In this document: positions 1 through 6,360 of the stretch, in pieces
Layout: every line of letters begins with the position of its first letter
Numbering within the stretch: position 1 is the stretch's first letter
DNA from: Funneliformis mosseae
Lineage: Eukaryota; Glomeromycota; Glomeromycetes; Glomerales; Glomeraceae
Reading direction: 5' to 3'
Length of the DNA stretch: 10,301 nucleotides
Assembly (NCBI GenBank): GCA_910592005.1
Contig: CAJVPP010004013.1
Span: forward strand, 1-10,301
Position numbers and translations under genes: made by a program
Notes under the pieces: generated by a model
What the model was told of the DNA's origin: nothing
Databases searched by the model: none
Seen by the model: the letters and a program-made list of their open reading frames with translations, nothing else

Positions 1-65
1 GACTTGGAGTCTCTGAAGCGTAATCTCTGAAATATCTTTGAGTTATCTTTGTGTTTATTTTGTGT
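1..65 (+). repeat. Dispersed repeat, left copy
   Basis: Reading the minus strand from 6936 to 6872 gives 53 of 65 identical bases without gaps. All 12 differences are transitions. In 11 of them this copy has G or C and the other has A or T. The repeat may continue less clearly for some tens of bases. Its left end is cut by the window edge. Confidence 0.75.
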
Positions 66-198
66 TTATCATCACGTATTTATTATTGAGAATAATTCTT
101 CGACGTTATTGTGAATCCTCAACTGTGATTCCTTGAGTAATTGTCTTAATTTTATTTACCCTTTGAGATTTTATTTGAAGCTACGAAACCCAACATAA
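1..198. other. Non-coding flank, possible LTR remnant
   Basis: No reading frame here resembles a known protein. The stretch is visibly richer in G and C than most of the window. Bases 1-65 recur in inverted orientation at 6872-6936, so at least the left part is a dispersed repeat. It lies directly against a retrotransposon pol fragment, so a long terminal repeat or leader remnant is possible, but no TG...CA ends or primer-binding site could be fixed. The last 20 bases or so (about 174-198) could instead be badly decayed reverse transcriptase sequence, because a Pro-Thr pair lies in the downstream frame just before the Gln-Arg-Leu-Met motif. The exact junction is uncertain. Confidence 0.3.
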
Positions 199-873
199 CA
201 ACGTCTAATGAATAAAGTATTACATCAACTTATTAGAAACTTTTGTACAGTATACTTAAATAACATAATAATCTATTCCACTACATTTCAAGATTATTGC
301 AAATACTTACAACTAGTAATAAAAAGATTACAGAAAATAAATTTAAAAATCAAACTGAAAAAATTTTCTTTTGTTCTGCATGAATTAGAATATTTAGAAC
401 ATATTGTAGAAAGTAATGGTATTAAGTCAGATTCTAAAAAGTTATAAACTATAAAAAACCTACCTATGTCTAAAACACCAAAAGAAATTAGAATAGCTTT
501 AGAATTATTTTTTTATTATATGCGCTTTATTTAAAACTTTGCAAAAATTATAGGACCTTTACACGATTTAACTAAAAAGAATAAAGAATGAAATTGAACT
601 AATCAATATTAGAATTCATTTAATACTTTAAAACAAAAATTAATGAAAATCCTTGTTTTAGCCCAATCTGACTTTAAAAAAGTTTTTATATTACAAATTA
701 ATACTTCTAATGAAGGATTAGATACTATTCTTACTCAAAATGATAATTAAGATGCTGAACGTCTAATTGCTTTTGCTAGTTGAAAATTATCTGATCTGGA
801 ATTAAAATATATTATCACAGAAAAAGAATGTTTAGCTATAAGATAAGCCATTGAACACTTTGATCATTACTTA
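199..873 (+). pseudogene. Ty3/Gypsy pol fragment, copy A (RT end and RNase H)
   Basis: One uninterrupted frame (frame 1) from Gln-Arg-Leu-Met at 199 to His-Tyr-Leu at 873, with no indel but several stops. Reverse transcriptase motifs: the YLDD box position reads YLNN (253-264), followed by IIIYS, the IKLKK block and a decayed LGHIV-like stretch. The connector and RNase H follow: a LQINTS segment in place of the usual TDAS, then AFAS, KLSDLELKY and ITEKECLAI-AIEHFDHYL. Stops lie at 445, 532, 589, 595, 610, 748, 781 and 844. They sit where the family usually has Gln, Trp or Arg. Both residues of the RT Asp pair and the first RNase H Asp are Asn, so the enzyme would be dead even without stops. 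The fragment lacks gag, protease, the RT fingers and integrase. It is a coding relic cut at its 3' end by a transposon. The ATG at 208 is an internal Met, not a start. Confidence 0.88.
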
Positions 874-970
874 TACACTGCCCTACAATAAATTACCAGA
901 TTTTATAAATTTTACTTAGTAATATATAGTAAAATTGAAAATCTTTAGATTTTATAAAAGTTTATGAATT
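874..970 (+). repeat. Left terminal inverted repeat of the foldback element
   Basis: Matches the reverse complement of 1262-1358 with few mismatches over roughly the first 85 bases, including an identical run covering the AATAAATTACC block apart from one A/G change. Most mismatches are A/G or C/T, with the right arm usually keeping the G or C. Confidence 0.85.
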
Positions 971-1261
971 TTTAATAAATTTCACTCTAAATTTTTTTAT
1001 TTAATAACCAATCAATTATAATTTTAAAAACATAATTCAAAAATACTCTATTTATAAAATACTGAAAAAATATTCATTTGTATAATAATATACAACACAA
1101 TTTTATATATAAAAACGCAAAAAACATATAAAAAAATTGTTGTTTATACTCCAATATAAGAAAATTTTTTCATGTTCTAAAAAATTTCTTTTTTTATTTA
1201 ATATCTAAAAACTATAATTGATTAGCTATTAAATATAAAAAAATCAGATGACTTTTATTGA

Positions 1262-1358
1262 AACTTGTAAACTTTTATGCAATCTGAAGATCTTCAATTT
1301 TACTATATATTACTAAGTAAAATTTATAAAATCCGGTAATTTATTGTAGAGCAGTGTA
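1262..1358 (-). repeat. Right terminal inverted repeat of the foldback element
   Basis: Mirror of 874-970. It keeps CCGG and AGATCT where the left arm has lost a C or G, so this arm is the less decayed of the two. Confidence 0.85.
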
Positions 1359-1431
1359 TTAAAAATAGAAATAATTAACACAGATCTGATTAAAGTTCTA
1401 ACTTATGATCATATCTATCATAAATCTTAAT
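1359..1431 (+). pseudogene. Possible RNase H continuation of copy A
   Basis: If the foldback element and one TTA are ignored, the copy A frame runs on from His-Tyr-Leu into an open stretch containing an Asn-Thr-Asp-Leu-Ile-Lys run. In this family the position after HYL carries a strand and then the last catalytic Asp in a TDH/TDL-like motif, which fits. The stretch is short and badly decayed, and a stop follows about 24 codons after the junction. It is the only visible trace of copy A to the right of the insertion. Confidence 0.4.
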
Positions 1432-1536
1432 ATACTAATAATAGGTTCAAATGTTTATTTATGCAATAATAATGATAAATGTGAATCTGTAGAATATATG
1501 ACATTTGTATTAAAAGAAGTATTGCAGAAATTTTAA
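1405..1536 (+). CDS. Orphan 43-codon ORF, unrecognised
   Basis: ATG at 1405, TAA at 1534-1536. The peptide has a hydrophobic start (residues 1-13, rich in Ile and Leu) and a more polar second half with two Cys (near residues 19 and 25) and a mixed EYMTFVLKEVLQKF tail. That composition is less monotonous than chance frames in this AT-rich DNA, which is the only reason to list it. It could be an exon or relic of a longer gene. No family was recognised and no promoter or partner is visible. Its first codons overlap the possible RNase H relic in another frame. Confidence 0.2.
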   Translation: MIISIINLNILIIGSNVYLCNNNDKCESVEYMTFVLKEVLQKF

Positions 1537-1563
1537 TAACAATAAAAATAAAAAATTTTTTTA

Positions 1564-1566
<3 letters not shown>

Positions 1567-1610
<44 letters not shown>
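1567..1610. repeat. 44-base poly-T tract
   Basis: An uninterrupted run of T. On the minus strand it is poly-A, which could be the 3' tail of a retroposed sequence lying to its right (1611 onward), or simply a homopolymer expansion. The length in an assembly is prone to sequencing error. Confidence 0.9.
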
Positions 1611-1615
<5 letters not shown>

Positions 1616-1804
1616 AACTAAGACTATTATATAAAATTAATAAATTAAACTAATTTTTGAAACAAAGGTTTTATTCTTAATACTTTAATTTATTATACAT
1701 TTAAATGCTAAATAGTTTAAATACAATAGTTAAATTTATTATTGTATAATATATCACATGACATGTATAACATATTTATAATGTTAATTACAAAATCCAT
1801 GTAA
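1611..1804. other. AT-rich spacer, nothing recognised
   Basis: No frame, repeat or RNA signature stands out between the poly-T tract and the start of the second pol relic. Confidence 0.6.
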
Positions 1805-1861
1805 CCTTATCAGCAAATCATATAAAAATCTTTCTATAACACCAAAACTTATAAATGTAAA

Positions 1862-2587
1862 GATCCAGTAAAACTTAATTTTTTTAAAGATGAAATCAAA
1901 TGCATAAAAGAAAATAGAATTATCAGAAAGTTACTAAACTCTTGAACTTCTCCTATAATCATAGTGGTAAAGGAACTGGAGATAAATGAATTTGTATTGA
2001 TTACAGAAAATTAAATTCTATCTCTAAAAATAATGCATATCCTCTACTAAGAATTGATGATTTATTAGAGAAATTCAGAGAAGCTAATTGGTTCTCTACT
2101 CTCAATTTTGCTAGTGGCTATTAGCAAGTAGAAATGAGTGAAAAGGATAAGGAAAAAACTGCTTTTATTTTTTAGTTTAGTCTTTATGAATTCAATGTCA
2201 TACCTTTTGATCTAAATAATATATCAGCAATCTTTTAAAGTTTAATAAATTATATCCTTTAAGAATTCTTATATGAATTCGTTCCTGTCTATTTAGATAA
2301 TATTATTATTTACTCAACAAATTATGAGAATCATATCCAATATCTGAGAAAAGTATATCAAACAATCAAACAAGCAAATTTAATGATCAAGCTTAAAAAG
2401 TGTCACTTTTGTCTATCTAATATTATGTACTTAGGACAAGTGGTTAAAAAAAATGAATTATAATCTGATTTTACAAAAATTGATAAAGTTAAAAACTTTT
2501 CAATTCCAGTTGACTTAACAAGTTTGAGGTCTGCATTAGGATTATTCTCATACTATCAATGATTTGTTTCAGAATTCTCAAAAATTG
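1862..2587 (+). pseudogene. Reverse transcriptase domain of copy B
   Basis: Begins with a KENRIIRK segment and a TSPI motif. The CIDYRKLN motif follows after a frame change near 1965, then YPL-RIDDLLEKF, LNFASGY-QVEM, TAFIF, LYEFNVIPF, the active-site box YLDN at 2290-2301, IIIYS, IKLKK and the YLGQVV block. In FASGY the expected first catalytic Asp (family LDLASGY) is Asn. The second residue of the usual Asp pair is also Asn. Stops are at 1943, 1987, 2122, 2173, 2236, 2260, 2461 and 2560. The one at 2122 falls on the Trp of GYWQV, and 2236 and 2260 fall where Gln is usual. The connector (residues like ALGLFSYY) leads into RNase H across a one-base shift near 2588. Confidence 0.9.
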
Positions 2588-3082
2588 CACAAACCTTTAA
2601 CCCAATTGTTGAAAAAGGAAGAATCATTCTTTTGGACAAATGCTTAACAAAAAGTCTTTGATATCTTAAAGAATAAATTAATTACTATACTAATTTTGCA
2701 GTATCTAAATTTTAATAAACCATTTATCCTATACATTGATACTTCTGAAAATAGTTTAGGAGCTGTTCTCTCTCAAATGTTAGAAAATGAATTTGACTAT
2801 GTGGTAGCATATGCCAGCAGAAGTATAAATAAAGCTGAGTAAAATTATGGAATAACTGATCAGAAATATCTTGCAGTTATATGGGTTATAAGATACTTTC
2901 ATCATTATCTAAACTCATAACCTTTTACTATTATTACTAATTATTCAGCCTTTAAATGGCTATAAACATTAAAAATTTCTATAGAAAGAAGAGCATAATA
3001 GATTATAAAATTCTAACAATATGATTTTAAAATTAAGCATAAGTCTGGAAAACTAAATACTAATGCAGATGCTCTTTCTTAA
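2588..3082 (+). pseudogene. RNase H domain of copy B
   Basis: Frame 2. Starts with KPLTQLLKKEESFFW, then the first catalytic site ILYIDTS with Asp kept at 2738-2740, GAVLSQ, a VVAYASRSIN segment, ITDQKYLAVIW, RYFHHYL, and the final ITNYSAFKWL and KIKHKSGKLNTNADALS motifs. The Glu of the usual ITEKE motif appears as Lys (2864-2866) and the late Asp of TDHSALKWL as Asn (2939-2941). Stops lie at 2645, 2840, 2918, 2963, 2996, 2999, 3014 and 3080, several of them at Gln or Arg positions. The role would be removal of the RNA template. Confidence 0.88.
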
Positions 3083-3800
3083 ATCAATTTTGATCAAAAA
3101 GATGAAGATAATATATGTGAAGTTTTCATGATAATTACCATTGAAATTAAAAAATCAGAGGATGAATAGCATATTTCTTTTAAGCATAACTCTGCTAAAG
3201 ATAATAAAGAAATGTGATTTGAGAATCAATTATTTTAACAATTTTCCTATGTATCTTTGATTACTACAATTAGATATGAAAACCTAAGGGATGAAATAGA
3301 AGATATATATTATGAAAATATTAAAATCAAATTAGTCATAGCCAATCAACCCATCATTAAAGAAGAATCTCAATACACTTTTACTTGTGATATTGAGAAT
3401 TATCATATTCACACTTACTGTAAAGCATATAAAAAGAATTTACCTTATGATATAATTATTTATGATTGTATTATAGGATATAAAAGAGGAAAAATTCATC
3501 TAGACATGAAACTAACTTATTTAGTTAATGATGTATGATGGAAAGAATCAGTTTTAGTTTAATAAGAAAATGCATTTTCTTAACTTTATAAAATATTAAA
3601 TATCATTTTCCTACCCTTTTATTAATTCCTTATCTATCTCAATGTTTATTAAGATATATTTATTTGAGTGAAGGCCAAAGTATTTGCAGCATGAAAAACA
3701 GCTCAAAATGGATATAACATAATATAATCATCTTTTTAATTATTTACAAAACTAAACTTTACCACTCAGCAACAAAAATTAGTTAAATAATCTAGATATT
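3083..3800 (+). pseudogene. Insert between RNase H and integrase, with Cys/His cluster
   Basis: Still frame 2, linking RNase H to the integrase zinc finger with no indel detected. After an acidic, Lys-rich linker comes a cleaner stretch (3257-3538, 94 codons without a stop). It contains Cys at 3386, His at 3404 and 3410, Cys at 3419 and Cys at 3467, spaced C-x5-H-x-H-x2-C-x15-C. A Tyr at 3428 makes a C-x2-Y that may have been C-x2-C, since a Cys in the integrase finger decayed to Tyr the same way. A GYKRGKIHLDM segment follows, then a YLVNDV-W stretch. Typical Ty3 elements have only a short linker here. A zinc-binding accessory domain is an inference; no family is recognised. Confidence 0.55.
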
Positions 3801-4030
3801 TTAAAATTAAAAATAATTATTTATATAAACATATTCATTAAAAGCTTCTTAGAGTTATTAAATCACATAAAATGAAAGCTATACTTTATATGATGCATAA
3901 TAATCTAACTGCTGGACATTTTGCAGTAGATATAATGTTTGATAAAATCAAAAAATGATACTATTAGCCACAATTATATAAAAATATGTTCGTTCTTGCA
4001 ATAGCTATTAAAGAAGAGGAAAATCAAAGA
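3801..4030 (+). pseudogene. Integrase zinc-finger domain of copy B
   Basis: The HHCC finger that helps assemble integrase on DNA ends is visible as His 3896-3898, His 3917-3919 (in AGHF), a YY-PQLYK segment, then after a frame change near 3990 Cys 3997-3999. The fourth ligand is Tyr (4006-4008) where Cys is expected, so the zinc site is broken. The basic RRGKSKKHKKLHP stretch follows in frame 1. Stops at 3956, 3965 and 4009 fall on Arg/Trp/Gln-like positions. Confidence 0.85.
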
Positions 4031-4639
4031 AACATAAAAAGTTACATCCTATACTAGTTTAAGCACCTTTTTATCAAATTGATATAGGCTTCATTAGACC
4101 TCTTCCTATAATGTCCAATAGAAATAAACATATTATTATATCTGTTAATTATTTTACCAAGTGGCCTAAAGCTAAAGCTGTTCTTGAAGCTAATGCAGAA
4201 CAGGTTGTCCTTTTATTTATAAATACATAAACTGTCATCATAGATATCTTATGAAGATCTTTTCTGATAGAAAAACCCATTTTAATAATCAGATGATTAA
4301 GAAATTGATGAATAATTTAAAATCAAACATTTACTATCATTCCAAATAAATGATTTAGTAAAATGTTTTAACTGTATCTTATGTAAATCTTTAACAAAAA
4401 CTACATAAGATTTAGATAATTAGGATTTGCAGATTGCATTAACCTTATTTGCATATCACATAAGTAAATACTCTATCACAAAATTATCTTCTTTTTATCT
4501 AATACATGGGAGAAATGCAACCTTACCCCTAGACAATCTTAACAATCAAAATTTTATATTATCAAAACATTTGCAAAATTTGATTGATCAATTATCACAA
4601 ACTAGAAAAATTGTAAAAAATCATATTGCAATTGTATAA
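4031..4639 (+). pseudogene. Integrase catalytic core of copy B
   Basis: The APFYQI...GFI-PLP segment holds the first catalytic site. Here the usual order I-G-I-D-F-I-G reads I-D-I-G-F-I-R, so the first catalytic Asp is Gly (4087-4089). YFTKWPKAKAV and EANAEQVV follow. After a shift near 4226, SDRKTHFNN keeps the second Asp (4266-4268). After another shift near 4320 comes a decayed VERFN motif reading VKCFN, so the Glu is Lys (4361-4363). The C-terminal part is well kept: LTLFAYHISKYS, TKLSSFYLIHGRNATLPLD, then LIDQLSQTRKIVKNHI. Two of the three DDE residues are lost. The clean stretch from 4427 to 4639 begins at a TTG inside the domain and is not a gene start. Confidence 0.9.
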
Positions 4640-4884
4640 TATAACTAAAAGAATTGTCATGATAGATAAATTGATTATCTTTATCAATTTGAAATTAGAA
4701 ATAAAGTTCTCTACTATGATATGGCTAAAGATAAGCAATAGTCTGGCAAACTTAATCTAAATGAAAAGGATCTTACTATATCCATCAAGTTTTAATGAAT
4801 GGATTTTATAAGATAATAGAAATAGATGAAAGAGTGTTACATATACCTGCAAATGGAAATTTATTAAAGCTTTATCATTTCTAG
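4640..4884 (+). pseudogene. Integrase C-terminal domain of copy B
   Basis: Frame 2 to about 4760 carries YQFEIRNKVLYYD and SGKLN. After a one-step shift, frame 1 carries a WKGSYY-like start with TGA for Trp at 4762, then IHQVLMNGFYKIIEIDERVL and NGNLLKLYHF before TAG 4882-4884. This matches the usual end of Ty3 integrases (GPY...NGxYxxR...LKxYH), so the stop is probably the natural end of pol or close to it. Confidence 0.82.
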
Positions 4885-5309
4885 AAGTTAAGGATGATTT
4901 AATAGCTATTAATATCTTAGCAGATATTAATATTCTTTTACTTTATATGAAAACTGATTCAATTGTACAAAAAGTCAAAATAACTTATAGAACTTTATTA
5001 CAAACTATCAGATTAAAAAATATAGAGTATTAGCTTTAGCTATCTTAGACAAGTAATAGAAACAGAAATCTCAAGTCTAGCTGAACGAACTCAGTATAGG
5101 AATTAAATGACCTTATACTATCAGCAAGCCTCAAAAAGAACTTATTATCTTTTTGAAACTCTATAAATTTCACAAATTGGATGTATTAAGAAGATAACTC
5201 TTAGGATGATTTATAATCTCAAATCCTAGGAATTAAGGACTTAGTTAACAAAGCCTATAAAATTTTTGCAAGAGCTACAAATTTAGAGAAGGAAATTGAT
5301 ACCATGTGA
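4885..5309 (+). pseudogene. Unrecognised frame downstream of integrase
   Basis: Frame 3 runs without a stop from before the pol end to about 5030, then with scattered stops to TGA 5307-5309. The composition looks coding: ITYRTLLQTIRLKN near 4980-5020, ELNDLILSASLKK near 5105-5145, and a clean final block from 5216 containing ILGIKDLVNKAYKIFARAT and LEKEID. The intervening stops fall where Gln, Trp or Arg would be plausible, as in pol. It overlaps or abuts the integrase end, so it could be a third ORF of the element or a C-terminal extension reached by frameshift. The last part looks helical and charged. No family was recognised, and no envelope-like signal peptide or membrane segment is evident. 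Confidence 0.4.
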
Positions 5310-5770
5310 AGTTAATCTTATTATATAATAAAGATTAATAAATGATCATATTATTAGCATTTTTAACTTAGTTAACATTTTTATTTTATTTATTTTATTC
5401 TTATATTTTATTATCATTATTTATTATATTATTATCATTGTTAAATTATAAATTATCTTTTATATTTATTTATGTATTATAAAATAGTTTAGTATTAGAT
5501 AGTAATTTCTTATAATTGTATTTTTATATAAATAGAATAGAAACTTATCCTTGCAAAAGGATAGAGATAATAGTGATAACTCAATAATTCGAGTTTAAGA
5601 CTTAGAATCTAAGGTTAAGGATTGCTAAGGGTACAAATCTTTATAATAAAGAAATCTCTTTCTAAAACTACACATATTAAAATCCTTCAACATATTAATC
5701 GTGTTTATTGTTAATATAAAGTGTTAAAGTTATTTTACTTGTCTAAAGTATAAATTTAAGGTTATTTATG
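5310..5770. other. AT-rich stretch, possible 3' non-coding end of copy B
   Basis: No coding frame. A hairpin-capable sequence at 5313-5337 (TAATCTT...AAGATTA arms around a TTATATAA core) follows right after the last stop. From about 5540 to 5760 the base mix is richer, with runs of TAAGG and AATCTCTTT type. An LTR of copy B would be expected here, but no terminal TG/CA pair, polypurine tract or matching 5' copy could be shown. Confidence 0.3.
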
Positions 5771-5968
5771 ATTAGAGTTCTAAATGAGTCGAATCAAGTT
5801 GAGTTTAGAGATCAACTCTATTTGACTCTCTTTTTTCAAATTGAGTCAAGTCAAATTTATTTATAAAATCTTTCAATTTGATTTGATTCGAGTTATATAA
5901 ATTTTAAACTTGACTCAATTTAACTTGACTCAATTTAATCAATTTGATTTTTAAAAAATGAAAAGATC

Positions 5969-5991
5969 AGGAGAGGGGGAAGAGGGGGGAA
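5969..5991 (+). repeat. 23-base all-purine, G-rich tract
   Basis: An uninterrupted A/G run with blocks of five and six G, in a window that is otherwise mostly A and T. It lies just inside the left arm of the foldback element. It resembles a polypurine tract but is not next to any pol end, so a role in retrotransposon priming is unlikely. Confidence 0.8.
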
Positions 5992-6016
5992 TAAAGAAAA
6001 GAGTGAATGATTAGTT

Positions 6017-6265
6017 ATCATTCTTCTTGAATGATTTTTTTATCATTCAAGTCAAACAATTTATTATCATTCTTTTTGAATGATCTTTTTTATCATTCAA
6101 GTTAAATAATTTATTATCGTTCTTCTTGAATGATTTTTTTTATCATTCAAGTCGAATGATTTCTCATCATTCTTCTTAAATAATTTCTCATAATTCTTCT
6201 TGAGCGATTTTTTTTATCGTTCAAGTTAAATGATTTCTTATCATTCTTCTTGAATGATTATTTTT
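6017..6265. repeat. Hairpin tandem repeat, period about 50 (2 x 25)
   Basis: Units begin ATCATTC or close variants at 6017, 6066, 6116, 6166 and 6240, giving spacings of 49, 50 and 50, plus a half unit at 6190 (24 after 6166, 50 before 6240). Each unit has two related halves of about 25 bp: one with TCATTC-TTCTT-GAATGA and one with ATCATTCAAGT...AATGATT. Both halves are self-complementary, and CTTGAATGAT pairs with ATCATTCAAG across a T run. The half unit suggests expansion in 25-bp steps. No protein repeat is encoded. Confidence 0.85.
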
Positions 6266-6278
6266 TTATAGAATCGCG

Positions 6279-6360
6279 GTTCTAGAACTGCAGTTTTAGG
6301 ACCTGATCCTAGAATCCAGTCCTAGGACCCAAGTTTTATAGACTAGTAGTTTTGGGACCA
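6279..6360. repeat. Six-unit array of about 14-bp palindromic motif
   Basis: Variants of G-TYCTAGRAC start at 6279, 6293, 6306, 6319, 6333 and 6349 (spacings 14, 13, 13, 14, 16). Two are perfect 10-bp palindromes: GTTCTAGAAC (6279-6288) and GTCCTAGGAC (6319-6328). Others differ by C/T or G/A changes. The array is GC-richer than its surroundings and lies in the core of the foldback element. Confidence 0.75.

Larger units (their letters stand above)
874..1358. mobile_element. Foldback MITE-like DNA transposon inserted in copy A
   Basis: The ends are inverted repeats starting TACACTGC. About 90 terminal bases on each side match at high identity, and weaker pairing continues to a centre near 1116, so nearly the whole 485 bp is one imperfect palindrome. 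TTA stands immediately outside both ends (871-873 and 1359-1361), as expected for a target-site duplication. If the target is TA instead, the element is CACTG...CAGTG from 876 to 1356. A TTA duplication recalls PIF/Harbinger, and TA with CACTG ends recalls Tc1/mariner; the sequence alone does not decide. There is no transposase frame, so it would be non-autonomous. A transcript through it could form a long hairpin. Confidence 0.85.
1805..4884 (+). pseudogene. Ty3/Gypsy pol pseudogene, copy B (RT to integrase)
   Basis: A nearly full pol domain order: reverse transcriptase, RNase H, an insert, integrase zinc finger, integrase core and integrase C-terminus. It would copy element RNA into DNA and insert it into the host genome. 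Coding similarity moves between frames: frame 2 to about 1965, frame 1 to 2587, frame 2 to about 3990, frame 1 to about 4226, frame 3 to about 4320, frame 2 to about 4760, frame 1 to the end at TAG 4882. That implies six indels plus many stops. Two longer clean stretches (3257-3538 and 4427-4639) are parts of this relic, not separate genes, and lack ATG starts. Gag and protease are not in the window. It differs from copy A across the shared RT stretch enough to be another family. Confidence 0.9.

Noticed and set aside
3257..3538. A stand-alone small gene of about 93 codons
   Set aside because: It starts at TTG, lies in the same frame as RNase H upstream and the integrase finger downstream, and is bounded by stops typical of the decayed pol. 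It is part of the polyprotein.
4427..4639. A stand-alone 70-codon gene
   Set aside because: It begins at TTG inside the integrase core, and its text continues recognisable integrase sequence on both sides.
199..4884. Nuclear code reassignment (TAA/TAG as Gln, TGA as Trp), since many in-frame stops fall on Gln or Trp positions
   Set aside because: Stops also fall where Arg is expected (TGA at 781 and 2560), and TAG falls on the Trp of GYWQV (2122). There are frameshifts, and catalytic Asp, Glu and Cys are lost by the same C-to-T / G-to-A direction. Decay explains all of it; reassignment does not.
5313..5337. Intrinsic transcription terminator after the last frame of copy B
   Set aside because: Bacterial-type terminators do not apply to this eukaryotic setting, and an AT-only palindrome is common by chance here.
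6017..6265. CRISPR array
   Set aside because: Units are contiguous hairpin tandem repeats without unique spacers, in a fungal-looking transposon context.
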